Shown: piece after piece, positions 24,580 to 32,577 of the stretch
Layout: each line of letters starts with the position of its first letter
Position numbering within the stretch: the first letter of the stretch is position 1
Assembly: GCA_964632505.1 (NCBI GenBank)
Contig: CAZWCE010000030.1
Span: 1 to 32,638, forward strand
From: CAZWCE01 sp964632505
GTDB lineage: Bacteria > Planctomycetota > Planctomycetia > Pirellulales > Thermoguttaceae
Direction of reading: 5' to 3'
Length of the DNA: 32,638 nucleotides
Made by a program: the position numbers and the translations under genes
The notes under the pieces: model-generated
The model's database searches: none
What the model was told of the DNA's origin: nothing
What the model saw: the letters and a program-made list of their open reading frames with translations, nothing else

Positions 24580-24663
24580 CCTCATACTCCCATCGAAACA
24601 CGACACAAAGCCCCATATTTTACGCATACTCTGCATTGATCGTATTTATTCATCGAATCGGCG

Positions 24664-24858
24664 GTGTCGAGGATGGTATTCGTCGATTATCCGCTCTTCG
24701 TCGAGACTTGCAAAGACAACTCCCAAAAAGCGTTCCTGCAATCCTTGATCATGAATTATTTCATTCCTCCTGCGAAAAACACTGAAAACGAATTTTTTGC
24801 CGGTTCTTTCGGAACCCTTTACGGGGAAGTTGCATCTAAAGCAAGGAAGAAAACGTGA
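24664..24858 (+). CDS. Possible small protein overlapping the ECF sigma start
   Basis: A 64-residue frame (61 if begun at ATG 24673) with no recognised domain. Its TGA overlaps the GTG start of the sigma gene by four bases (GTGA), an arrangement typical of translational coupling. Third positions in its first half are mostly G or C, like the real genes nearby. Against it: no properly spaced ribosome site and no homologue I recognise. It could be a leader peptide or chance. Confidence 0.25.
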   Translation: MSRMVFVDYPLFVETCKDNSQKAFLQSLIMNYFIPPAKNTENEFFAGSFGTLYGEVASKARKKT

Positions 24859-25400
24859 AAGACGAAGTTTTGATCAACAATACGCTTTCCGGCGATTCGG
24901 CCTCCTACGGCACCTTGGTTGAAAAATACCAAGACCGCTTGTATGCGACGATGGTCCACGTGGTGGGGAATTCCGAGGACGCGCACGACGTCGTTCAGGA
25001 AGCGTTCATTCAAGCCTACTTGCGGCTGGATACCTTTCGGCGCAGCAGTCGTTTTTATACATGGCTGTACCGCATCGCCTTCAACGTGGCATTGGGGATG
25101 CGCCGAAAGCGACGGCCGACTTTGTCGGTGGAACATTTCTATCGGGAAAGCGGTTCGGAGCCGGTCGATCGCAACATGACACCCGAAGAAAGCTCGGAGC
25201 GAGAGGAACAGGTTTCGTTGTTGCGGGCGGCGATTGATCAACTGAATGAGGAACATCGGATGGTGATCGTATTGCGTGAGCTGGAAGACTGTTCCTACGA
25301 AGATATTTCCGAGATTCTCGATGTCCCGGTGGGAACGATTCGAAGCCGGTTACATCGGGCCCGAAGCCAACTTCGAGAGTCCCTTTTCCGAAACCAATAA
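24855..25400 (+). CDS. ECF RNA polymerase sigma factor, RpoE/SigW-like
   Basis: A 181-residue sigma factor that would switch on an envelope or stress regulon. Region 2 shows YGTLVEKYQDRLYATM, SEDAHDVVQEAFIQAYLRL and FYTWLYRIAFNVAL. Region 4 shows LNEEHRMVIVLRELEDCSYEDI and DVPVGTIRSRLHRARSQLR, the -35-binding helix-turn-helix. A variable linker joins them. The start is GTG 24855 with AAGGAAG six bases upstream. The anti-sigma gene follows 65 bases downstream, a standard pair. It is a more ordinary ECF than the one at 2786 and has no kinase beside it. Confidence 0.95.
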   Translation: MKDEVLINNTLSGDSASYGTLVEKYQDRLYATMVHVVGNSEDAHDVVQEAFIQAYLRLDTFRRSSRFYTWLYRIAFNVALGMRRKRRPTLSVEHFYRESGSEPVDRNMTPEESSEREEQVSLLRAAIDQLNEEHRMVIVLRELEDCSYEDISEILDVPVGTIRSRLHRARSQLRESLFRNQ

Positions 25401-25465
25401 TCTTACGCTATACGTCCCTTTTTATTCGCTATTTATTCGCCGACCTTTTTTTGGTGACGATTGCT

Positions 25466-26515
25466 ATGAACCAGGAAAAACGAGAAGAATTCGTCAGCGC
25501 CTTTCTCGACGGGGAATTGACCTCCGCCGAAGAACTCGAGGTGCGGAAACGGATGGAATCGGATCCCGCCACCAGGCATCAGTACGACGATTTTCTGGCA
25601 CTACGAGAGACATTCCGTCAACTTCCCCGAGAATCCCTTCCGAAGGATTTCTCTGAGAAAGTGCTGGCCAAGGCGCGATCGCGAAAATCAGAGCTGACTC
25701 GCCGAGCTCGCGAGCAAACCCCGCAATGGGGCGATACCTTCCAGAGGAGCGAGAGCACCTCGTCGCCGACCGGTTCGCTGTTCCGGCGATTCACTCGACC
25801 CCGAACGCTCCTATGGCCGGGCTTGGCCTTGAGCGTGGCACTCCTTTTCATGCTCATGCAGGGCAATTTCGGCGTTTTCAACGGAACCGGAAACGTGGCC
25901 GTGAACGAACTTTCTTCGGATTCGCAAGAGAACCCCCAGTTCGCACCAAAGACCTTAACGCCCCCCGATATGGTTGCGACTCCGAAGAATGACGTCCCGG
26001 ATGATCCGGTCACTCCTCCTCCGATGTCGCTGGAGGTCGGCCCCTCGGCGGAGGACTTGGAGAAGATGGCGCCCCATCTGATGAATCCACCCGAAAAGGT
26101 GGTCGTTTACGAGATCGACCTGACCCTCGATGCCACGGCGTTTCGTCGCAAGAAGATGGCCCAGATTCTTGCCAAGGAGATGGTTTCCTGGACCAAGAAA
26201 TCCGACCCTGAGGACGGAACGACGATCTTGGAAACCCACATTTCGCCCGATCTTCTCGTACGTGTCCTCCAGGCGGTCGCGGCGGAGCCGGAAGCCTTCA
26301 CGAAGGTCGAGATCCCCCCCGCGGTGGAACTGCTCGTGCAGCAGAATCTCCCCTCCGAAAAGGAAACGGAAGTGACGGATCCCCCGTCATCGCCTGCCGA
26401 GACGGAAAATCCGAAGGCCAAACTGAAAGACGAGATCGTCGTTCAGTTCCGAATCCATTCGCAACCGAAGGGAAATCCTCCTCGACAAGCACCGAATACG
26501 AACATCTCTGAATAA
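25466..26515 (+). CDS. Single-pass membrane anti-sigma factor, cysteine-free
   Basis: Predicted to hold the upstream ECF factor at the membrane until a signal releases it. The 349 residues begin with a short cytosolic anti-sigma module (EEFVSAFLDGELTSAEELEV then DPATRHQYDDFLALRETFRQLP, residues 8-54) of the planctomycete type. It lacks the HxxxCxxC zinc motif, and no cysteine occurs anywhere in the protein. One membrane helix lies at ~114-132 (LLWPGLALSVALLFMLM). The ~215-residue periplasmic part is Pro/Glu-rich, with one folded-looking stretch (VVVYEIDLTLDATAFRRKK, ~213 on), and is the likely sensor. ATG 25466 is preferred over TTG 25451 because GGTGA is well placed. A strong terminator follows, closing the operon. 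Confidence 0.85.
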   Translation: MNQEKREEFVSAFLDGELTSAEELEVRKRMESDPATRHQYDDFLALRETFRQLPRESLPKDFSEKVLAKARSRKSELTRRAREQTPQWGDTFQRSESTSSPTGSLFRRFTRPRTLLWPGLALSVALLFMLMQGNFGVFNGTGNVAVNELSSDSQENPQFAPKTLTPPDMVATPKNDVPDDPVTPPPMSLEVGPSAEDLEKMAPHLMNPPEKVVVYEIDLTLDATAFRRKKMAQILAKEMVSWTKKSDPEDGTTILETHISPDLLVRVLQAVAAEPEAFTKVEIPPAVELLVQQNLPSEKETEVTDPPSSPAETENPKAKLKDEIVVQFRIHSQPKGNPPRQAPNTNISE

Positions 26516-26546
26516 AGCTGCACCTTGAAATTTGGTGACTTGTCGT

Positions 26547-26580
26547 AGAGCCGGTAGCCTGACTGCCGGCTCTTTTTTTT
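26547..26580 (+). terminator. Rho-independent terminator of the ECF/anti-sigma operon
   Basis: AGAGCCGGTAG (26547-26557) pairs with CTGCCGGCTCT (26563-26573), 11 bp with one G-T pair and a five-base loop, and runs into T8. It starts 32 bases after the anti-sigma stop. Confidence 0.88.
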
Positions 26581-26606
26581 CGCAAACCCAACCGGGCCGA
26601 TCAAAG

Positions 26607-26658
26607 ATCGAAGCCGAAATAGCGTTCTGCATTAATCGAAGCCGAAATAGCGTTCTGC
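26607..26658. repeat. 28-bp tandem duplication over the 3' end of uxaC
   Basis: A 24-base unit beginning ATCGAAGCCGAAAT occurs at 26607-26630 and identically at 26635-26658 (period 28). One copy encodes the last residues of UxaC (ERYFGFD) and the other lies just past its stop. Being identical, the copy is probably recent or an assembly slip. Confidence 0.8.
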
Positions 26659-28041
26659 CTTATGATAGCAGATATCCCGAACCATTTGTCCGACCATCTC
26701 GAAATCGCTCGGGAGAATGCCGCTTTCCATCTCCCCGCCGAGGAGATTGCACAAAATCCGACGGAAGTACTCATGCCGGGTGTAGGAAAGGAACGATCGG
26801 CTGTCGGTGAGCATCCCCACGAACAGGCTCAAGAGTCCCAGGTTGGAAAGCGCTTCCATCTGGCGTTCCATGCCGTCCTTTTGGTCGAGGAACCACCACC
26901 CGCTGCCGAACTGGATCTTGCCGGGGGTCGAACCGTCCTGGAAATTGCCGATCATGCTGGCGAGCATCTCATTCGCGGTGGGATTCAGATTGTACAGGAT
27001 CGTCTTGGGCAATTTTTCGATGCGATCAAGCCGGTCGAGAAAATGTGAGAGCGGCTTGGCGTACGGTCCGTCGACGATCGAATCGAAGCCGGTATCGGGG
27101 CCGATTTTTTCGAACATCCGGGTATTGTTGTTTCGCAGCGCCCCGATGTGGAACTGCTGGGTCCATCCGCGCTCCGCGTCCATGACGGCCATCTCATACA
27201 GAAGCGACGATTGCAGGAGAACCAGTTCCTCTTCCGTCGGGACATCGCCGCCGCGGACCTTGTCGAAAATGGTCGTCACTTCGCTCTCGGTCCACTCCTT
27301 GAAAACGAAGAGCTCCAGGCCGTGGTCGGAGAGCCGACACCCCATCTCGTGGAAGTAGTCGTGCCGTTTCCGAAGCGCCTCGAGCAACGTGGCGTAATTG
27401 CGGATCTCGACGTCCGCCGCCGCCGACAGTTTGTCGAGATACTCGTTGTACGTCTTGGGGACGCCCGCGGCCATCGCCTTGTCGGGACGGAACGTCGGCA
27501 GCATCCGGATGTCGAACGAAGCGTCGTCGGCGACCGCGCGGTGGTGGGCCAAATCGTCGATCGGGTCGTCGGTCGTGCAGACCAGCCGCACCTTCATTTG
27601 CTTCATGATGCCCCGGGCGGAAAAATCTTTCTCGGAGAGCATCGCATTGCACTCGTCCCAGATTCCCTTCGCCGTCTCGGGAGAGAGGAGACGATTGTCG
27701 ATCCCAAACGGACGCCGGAGTTCCAGGTGCGTCCAGTGATAGAGCGGATTGCGAAGCGTCATCGGCACCACCTGGGCCCATTTTTCGAACTTTTCCCAAT
27801 CGGAGGCATCACCGGTAATGAAACGCTCCTCGATGCCGGCGGTCCGCATCGCCCGCCACTTGTAATGATCCCCGGCCAGCCAGATCTGCGTCAAGTTTTC
27901 GAATTGGTGATCGGAGGCCACCTGCAGCGGAGGAAGATGGCAATGGTAATCGATGATCGGCATGTCGGAGGCGTGGTCGTGGAAAAGTCGCTTGGCCGCA
28001 TCGGACTGGAGCAGAAAATCGTCGGTGATGAATACGCTCAT
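26632..28041 (-). CDS. uxaC: Uronate isomerase (glucuronate/galacturonate isomerase)
   Basis: Interconverts D-glucuronate with D-fructuronate, and D-galacturonate with D-tagaturonate, the first step in uronic acid breakdown. At 469 residues it has the standard UxaC length and belongs to the amidohydrolase superfamily. Visible marks are the metal-binding HCH in IIDYHCHLPP (33-35), the YKWRAMR segment, HWTHLELRRPFGI, VCTTDDPIDDL, QFHIGALRNNN, and GSGWWFLDQKDGMERQ near the C terminus, followed by LTDSRSFLSYTRHEYFRRILC. ATG 28041 has GAGGAG six bases upstream; the longer frame to 28305 is leader. It stands alone: no uxaA, uxaB or kdg genes are adjacent. Its 3' end carries a 28-bp tandem duplication. 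Confidence 0.96.
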   Translation of the reverse strand: MSVFITDDFLLQSDAAKRLFHDHASDMPIIDYHCHLPPLQVASDHQFENLTQIWLAGDHYKWRAMRTAGIEERFITGDASDWEKFEKWAQVVPMTLRNPLYHWTHLELRRPFGIDNRLLSPETAKGIWDECNAMLSEKDFSARGIMKQMKVRLVCTTDDPIDDLAHHRAVADDASFDIRMLPTFRPDKAMAAGVPKTYNEYLDKLSAAADVEIRNYATLLEALRKRHDYFHEMGCRLSDHGLELFVFKEWTESEVTTIFDKVRGGDVPTEEELVLLQSSLLYEMAVMDAERGWTQQFHIGALRNNNTRMFEKIGPDTGFDSIVDGPYAKPLSHFLDRLDRIEKLPKTILYNLNPTANEMLASMIGNFQDGSTPGKIQFGSGWWFLDQKDGMERQMEALSNLGLLSLFVGMLTDSRSFLSYTRHEYFRRILCNLLGGEMESGILPSDFEMVGQMVRDICYHKAERYFGFD

Positions 28042-28226
28042 TATTCTCCTCGCTTCCTGAGAGAGGTGCTGGCTGAGAAAAGGGAAAAGAGGCTCGCATC
28101 GTTCTTCCCCCGGGGCTCTTCGAACTTCTGCGGAACGCCCCGTATCGCGCCCCATTTTAGACCAAAGCATCGTCTCTGGCCAGCAGGACATCGACGGCAA
28201 TAGGCCGGAGCGGGAAAAGCGGGAGG

Positions 28227-28254
28227 TTGTCACATGCCGCCGGATCGATAGAAT
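28227..28254 (+). promoter_or_regulatory. Sigma70-type promoter of the nitroreductase gene
   Basis: TTGTCA (28227-28232) and TAGAAT (28249-28254) each match consensus at five of six bases and are 16 bases apart, ~53 bases before the start codon. Confidence 0.5.
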
Positions 28255-28306
28255 GACCACAAGTGCTCGGGATATGCAATAGCTCGATTTCAGAAAGGAC
28301 CTCACG

Positions 28307-28909
28307 ATGGACCATTCCGCCCGACCGGATCATCCGATCCACGAAATCCTCGTCCGGCGCTGGAGCCCCTACAGTTTTCAGGACCGGCCGGTTTCGAAGG
28401 AGGACTTGCAATCGCTGTTCGAAGCGGCGCGGTGGGCGGCCTCATCTTATAATGAACAGCCGTGGAGTTATCTGGTCGCCACGCCCGAAGAACCGGTTGC
28501 GTTCCGGAAGGCGGTTTCGTGCCTGGTCGAGCAGAACCAGGCGTGGGCCTCGAAGGTGCCGGTGCTGGTGCTTTGCTGCACGCGGACCACCTTCTCGATG
28601 AACGGAAAACCGAATCCTGCCGCCGTTCACGACCTGGGGCTCGCCGCCGCAAGCCTCACCTTCGAAGCGACCGCCCGGAGGCTGCATGTCCACCAGATGA
28701 TCGGAATCCGACCGGAAATGGTACGTGAATTGTTCGACGTGCCGGAGGAGTTTCGGCCGCTCACGGCGATGGCGATCGGCTATGCCGACTCCCCGGAAAA
28801 ACTCCCCGACATGTTCAAGGAACGGGATCTGGCTCCACGAACGCGAAAGCCGCTCTCGGAGTTCGTTTTTTCCCAAAAGTGGGGAAAGCCGTCCTCCTCG
28901 GCGGAGTAA
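28307..28909 (+). CDS. Nitroreductase-family FMN oxidoreductase
   Basis: A 200-residue flavoprotein of the nitroreductase superfamily, usually an FMN-dependent NAD(P)H oxidoreductase acting on nitro compounds, quinones or unknown substrates. The FMN-phosphate site RRWSPYSF (17-24), AARWAASSYNEQPWSYLV (~41-58), the helix AAVHDLGLAAASLTFEATARRLHVHQMIG, and the AIGYAD strand near the C terminus are all typical. ATG 28307 has AAGGA seven bases upstream and a fair promoter ~53 bases before it. It is convergent with the ferredoxin fusion gene (12 bases apart) and divergent from uxaC. Physiological substrate cannot be deduced. Confidence 0.92.
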   Translation: MDHSARPDHPIHEILVRRWSPYSFQDRPVSKEDLQSLFEAARWAASSYNEQPWSYLVATPEEPVAFRKAVSCLVEQNQAWASKVPVLVLCCTRTTFSMNGKPNPAAVHDLGLAAASLTFEATARRLHVHQMIGIRPEMVRELFDVPEEFRPLTAMAIGYADSPEKLPDMFKERDLAPRTRKPLSEFVFSQKWGKPSSSAE

Positions 28910-28921
28910 CGCTCGGCCTTC

Positions 28922-30262
28922 TCATGCACGAGAATCGAGCGGGAAGATCTCGATCGCCTTGCGACGGGGAATCGAGGGATCTTCGTCGCGTTCCCAGGTA
29001 TTCTCCCCGGGACACCGCGGACGGCAAGCTCCGCAACCGTTGCATTGTGTTTCGTCGATCACCGGAACCTGGCAATACAGTTCCTCCGACCACCGGTAAT
29101 CGATCGCGTCCCAGGGACATTCCCGGCGGCAGATTCGGCATTCCTTGTCGTAGTACAGCACGCAAAGCTCCATTTCGACGCGGGCAATGCCGATCTTGCG
29201 TTCGTTCTTCTCCTCCAAGGAAAGCGACTCGATCGCCCCGCTGGGACAAACCTGGGTACATTGGCGGCAGTCTTCGCGACAGATCTTCTCGATTCCGAAA
29301 TCGACTCGGGGGACCGCGAAATTCTCCCACCGCCGAGAACTTTTTTCCGGCTCCAGGATCTGCGTCGGGCAAACGGTCATGCAGTTGCCGCATCGGACAC
29401 AGAGCGAAGAAAAAAGGGGCTCCTGCCGCGCTCCCGGAGGTCGAAGTCGCCGAGGTTTCCCGCCCGCCGCTCGCGACCAGGTGACCGCTCCGTAGAAGAC
29501 GCCCCCCACCATGCCGCCCAGAGCGACTTCCCGGAAGAAACGCCGCCTGGCGCCCCGCTTGGCTCGTGTTTCACAAGCTGCGGGACCTTCCCCTCCGGCA
29601 GAAAAGGGAGGCGTTTCCCGTTTCGAAAAAGCGCGGCCCGGCCGATACAGCAGGTCCTGAATCGCACCGAGTGGACAGATCTTCATACACCAAACCCCGG
29701 GCAGCAACAGGGAAGTTCCCAGCACGACGATTCCCACCAATGCCAACACGAAGAAGGCATGTCCTCGATAGAGTCCGGTGAATAAGGCCAATGGATCGAG
29801 CCACAATAGAATCGGGAACCGGAGCAATGCGAGGAACAGGGTCGCCCAGAGCAGAACGCCGGCGAGATTCGGAATCCTCCGGAGCAGACGTCGCCCGAAA
29901 GGAAAGTGTCCGATCGCATCGTGGAGGACTCCCAGAGGGCAGAGGTATCGGCAGAAGCCACGTTTCTTGACGATCGCCAATAGGACGATCGGCACCGCCA
30001 ACAGGGAAATCCAGGAGAGGGTCCGCAGGGCGATGCCGCTTCCGATCGCTATAAACGGGCTCATCGCAGGCAGGAGCAGGGGAGTCCGCTCCCCGGGGAA
30101 AAGCGGCACGACCAGCATCAACGCCAGCACGAAAAACGCCAGTCGCGCGACCCACCGAAACACGAATGTTCCCCGTATCGGGGAGCGCCGCGACGACGGC
30201 ACTCCAACATCGGATCGGTCCTTTTGTCTCTCCGAGAGAGAGGCATTGGCCGCATCGGTCAT
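28922..30262 (-). CDS. Fused NapH-NapG-like membrane iron-sulfur protein
   Basis: NapH and NapG normally form a two-protein quinol-dehydrogenase branch that passes electrons to periplasmic enzymes. Here one 446-residue protein contains both. Residues ~33-200 are NapH-like: about four membrane helices and two cytosolic CxxxCP motifs (Cys104/108 in CRYLCPLG; Cys192/196 in CMKICPLGA). Residues ~239-266 (ARRRFFREVALGGMVGGVF) resemble an internal Tat signal, as at the start of NapG. Residues 288-417 hold four [4Fe-4S] motifs: Cys288/291/294/298, Cys328/332/335/339, Cys367/375/378/382 (first gap long), and Cys407/410/413/417. The start ATG 30262 overlaps the upstream oxidoreductase stop (ATGA), so the two are translationally coupled and probably act together. 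No napA or napB is present, so nitrate reduction is not implied. Confidence 0.9.
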   Translation of the reverse strand: MTDAANASLSERQKDRSDVGVPSSRRSPIRGTFVFRWVARLAFFVLALMLVVPLFPGERTPLLLPAMSPFIAIGSGIALRTLSWISLLAVPIVLLAIVKKRGFCRYLCPLGVLHDAIGHFPFGRRLLRRIPNLAGVLLWATLFLALLRFPILLWLDPLALFTGLYRGHAFFVLALVGIVVLGTSLLLPGVWCMKICPLGAIQDLLYRPGRAFSKRETPPFSAGGEGPAACETRAKRGARRRFFREVALGGMVGGVFYGAVTWSRAAGGKPRRLRPPGARQEPLFSSLCVRCGNCMTVCPTQILEPEKSSRRWENFAVPRVDFGIEKICREDCRQCTQVCPSGAIESLSLEEKNERKIGIARVEMELCVLYYDKECRICRRECPWDAIDYRWSEELYCQVPVIDETQCNGCGACRPRCPGENTWERDEDPSIPRRKAIEIFPLDSRA

Positions 30263-31608
30263 CCCAGATAGGCTCCCTGGTTTTTCAGGAGCTGCCGGAG
30301 TTTGGGGATCTCGACGTCCCGCACGCGGCACCCTTGATCGGCGGCCATCGCCGCGGCGCATCCGGCCGCGTGCCCACTGACCCAGCAGATGGGAATGACG
30401 CGAATCAGGTCCGACATCTTCGGCTCGCCGGCGAGGGAACGTCCCGCGGTGAGCAGATTTTCCACGTTCTTGGGGAGCATCGATCCCAGGGGAATCTGCC
30501 ACGGCTGATGGTCGCCGTACCAGGCCCCACCGATGGCGACGCAATCGTCGAACGTGCGATTCTGCTTGACGCCTTCGATGGTGAGCGTCTCCACGCCGTC
30601 GATCACCCGGGAGATCCGCACCCCCAACTGCGGGGCCGTCTCAAGGAGATAAACCGATTCGTATCCCGGCGTCGAGCGGAGCTGCTCGACCTGCTTCCAG
30701 ATCTGCTTGCGATGCTCCAGCTCCAACCGCGAAAGCTCGCGCACATCGAGCGCGTCGGCATCGGGGCCGTGCATGTTCACCCAATTCACACCGGGAATCG
30801 GCGTGTGGTTTCCGCGATGACGGACCGGCCGACCCCCCGAGGCTTTTTCCTGGTCGACCTGATCGAGCCCGCCGATGCGGTAAGGCAGGCCGAGGTGGTA
30901 GATCCGCCGCTCGTGCCGGGCTCCGGCCGAAGCGAAGATGTCGCCGTCGCCGGTGGTATCGATCACCTGATCGGCCAGGATCGCCTGCTTCCCCGACTTA
31001 CTTTCGAAGACGACTCCCCGAATGGTGTCGTCCTCCATGATCGCATCCACCGCCCAACTGTGCAAAAAGACATCAACGCCTTCTTCGGTGATCATCTCCA
31101 CCTGGAGATATTTCAGCGCCTCGGCGTCGACGGTCGGGTTCACGCCGTCGCGACGATCGACGATCCCGTAAGGCATTTTCTCCAGACGTTGCATCATCTC
31201 TTCGCCGATGCCCCGGCAGACCTGTTTCTTGCCGGTGACCCAATGGCCGAGAATGATGAGCACCAGCCCCCCGGTCGAGAGCCCGCCGAAATGGCCGTAC
31301 CGTTCGACGAGAGTCACCTTCGCCCCGGCCCGGGCCGCCCCGATCGCCGCGGTCACCCCCGCCGGTCCGGCGCCGACCACGACCACATCGGTCTTGTGGA
31401 TCGTCGGCAACACCTTCTTCGGCTGAACCACTTGACCGTCGACCAGCGTGCACGGCTCAACCTCGCTGCCGTCGACCTCCACACCTTCCGGGGCATCGCT
31501 CCGGGAGGCCATGTCGGCCAGTAGTTGTCGACCCCGACTCGCCACCCCGGCCGTCCCGGCCGCGCTCACCAGCGCCAGCCACTGCCGGCGGGTAATCTTC
31601 ATCGCCAT
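30259..31608 (-). CDS. Tat-exported FAD-dependent oxidoreductase (FAD_oxidored type)
   Basis: A 449-residue flavoprotein. The N terminus is a Tat signal (ITRRQWLALVSAAGTAGVAS, residues 5-24) indicating export as a folded FAD protein. The dinucleotide fold follows: VVVVGAGPAGVTAAIGAARAG (75-95, GxGxxG at 79-84) ending with Glu102, then YGHFGGLSTGGLV, typical of the PF12831-like family. VIDTTGDGDIFASAG and the C-terminal LLTAGRSLAGE / VISxxGHAAGCAAAMA-like segment complete the FAD site. Substrate unknown; relatives are annotated only generally. ATG 31608 has GGAG seven bases upstream. It overlaps the NapH-NapG fusion by four bases and starts 40 bases after the methyltransferase-like gene, forming one operon. 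The membrane iron-sulfur protein is the natural electron partner. Confidence 0.9.
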   Translation of the reverse strand: MAMKITRRQWLALVSAAGTAGVASRGRQLLADMASRSDAPEGVEVDGSEVEPCTLVDGQVVQPKKVLPTIHKTDVVVVGAGPAGVTAAIGAARAGAKVTLVERYGHFGGLSTGGLVLIILGHWVTGKKQVCRGIGEEMMQRLEKMPYGIVDRRDGVNPTVDAEALKYLQVEMITEEGVDVFLHSWAVDAIMEDDTIRGVVFESKSGKQAILADQVIDTTGDGDIFASAGARHERRIYHLGLPYRIGGLDQVDQEKASGGRPVRHRGNHTPIPGVNWVNMHGPDADALDVRELSRLELEHRKQIWKQVEQLRSTPGYESVYLLETAPQLGVRISRVIDGVETLTIEGVKQNRTFDDCVAIGGAWYGDHQPWQIPLGSMLPKNVENLLTAGRSLAGEPKMSDLIRVIPICWVSGHAAGCAAAMAADQGCRVRDVEIPKLRQLLKNQGAYLG

Positions 31609-31648
31609 CGCACCTCTCCTCCAAAAGAAATCCCAAGAGCATTTCCAT

Positions 31649-32434
31649 CTATCTAAGCTTGTAGGCGATCAACATGCCGTCGCGTTTTTCCATCGAAGCC
31701 CGAATCACCACGGCGTCGTAATCGGGACTCTCGTGCATGTAATCGAGGAAGTCCTGCATCGCATCCTTCGACCGGATGACGTTGTCGGCCACGATCACCG
31801 CCCCCGGTTTCAGCTTCGGCTCGAGCAGCTTGAAGTAGGCCATGTAATCGGACTTGACCGCGTCGAGGAAGACGAAATCGAACGCGCCTTCGAGTTCGGT
31901 AAGCGTCTCCAAGGCATCCCCTTCGACCACCGTGACGGTGTCTTCCAGCGCGACCGCCTCGAGGTTCTTCCGACAGATCTCGACCATCCTGGGACTGATC
32001 TCAAGCGTGTACAAATGCCCTCCGGTCCGTTCGAAGCCGATGCCCATGTGGATCGCCCCGTATCCGGTCGCCGAGCCGACCTCCACGCCACGCTTCGCCC
32101 GGCTGCTCTCGACGAGAATCCGCAACATCATCGCATCGCCGTAAGTGGTGTTCAGTCCGATGCGGTCGAACTCTCTGATGAACTTCTTCCGAAAGGCGTC
32201 GCTCTTTCGGGGATCGGTCTCCGGTTTCGCTTCTGCTTTCGGCGGAGCCGGTTTCGGAGAGGGCGGCGCAGGCTCGGCTTCCTTCGGGGCGGCCGGAGCG
32301 GCTTTTTCCTGAGGAGCAGGGGGGGCGGGCTCCGCATCCTGGGCCTTCGCCACCGACGCCAACGCGATCGTCAACGCCGCCATCATCAGGATCGCTTTCG
32401 ATTCCAAACCACGAAAGTGTCTCATACCCATCAT
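31649..32434 (-). CDS. O-methyltransferase-fold protein with signal peptide and Pro/Ala-rich linker
   Basis: A 261-residue protein with three parts. Residues 1-31 look like a secretion signal (basic start, AILMMAALTIALASVAKA, cleavage before QDA). Residues ~32-76 are a linker of Pro, Ala, Glu and Lys. The rest is a class I O-methyltransferase resembling the catechol/caffeoyl-CoA type: GVEVGSATGYGAIHMG (117-132, SAM loop), YTLEISPRM, FVFLDAVKSDY (188-198, metal-binding Asp191) and ADNVI (217-221, metal-binding Asp218-Asn219). The SAM and metal residues look intact. A secreted SAM enzyme is odd because SAM is cytosolic. It is first in the operon with the Tat flavoprotein and iron-sulfur fusion. 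ATG 32434 is chosen from AAGGAG seven bases upstream; 32431 and 32425 are close alternatives. Confidence 0.88.
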   Translation of the reverse strand: MMGMRHFRGLESKAILMMAALTIALASVAKAQDAEPAPPAPQEKAAPAAPKEAEPAPPSPKPAPPKAEAKPETDPRKSDAFRKKFIREFDRIGLNTTYGDAMMLRILVESSRAKRGVEVGSATGYGAIHMGIGFERTGGHLYTLEISPRMVEICRKNLEAVALEDTVTVVEGDALETLTELEGAFDFVFLDAVKSDYMAYFKLLEPKLKPGAVIVADNVIRSKDAMQDFLDYMHESPDYDAVVIRASMEKRDGMLIAYKLR

Positions 32435-32577
32435 CTCGGTTCTCCTTGCTGCTCTTGAATGATCCAAACGGGATTCTCTCCGATTTCATCTCAACGCGAA
32501 CGGATTCATTCTACCGAAAAACACTTCCCGAAACCAGTCTTTGGCATCTCACCATCTCACAAAAAGGCTCTTCACGG

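Larger units (their letters stand above)
23901..24663. other. Long AT-rich spacer, no confident gene
   Basis: Between the divergent GGDEF-like gene and the ECF sigma gene. It holds a C8 tract (24144-24151), a TATAAT-containing promoter-like site (24320-24349) and overlapping hairpins (24551-24579). No protein-like frame was found in it. The length would allow a small RNA or a long regulated leader. Confidence 0.45.

Noticed and set aside
27148..28203. 351-residue plus-strand open frame opposite uxaC
   Set aside because: Antisense to a full-length, well-conserved UxaC; no domain or ribosome site.
30166..31524. 452-residue plus-strand open frame opposite the FAD oxidoreductase
   Set aside because: The minus strand encodes a complete Tat flavoprotein; the plus frame is His/Arg/Pro-rich shadow sequence.
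28922..31608. Periplasmic nitrate reductase locus
   Set aside because: Only NapG/NapH-like modules are present; no molybdopterin NapA, cytochrome NapB or NapD chaperone gene is seen.
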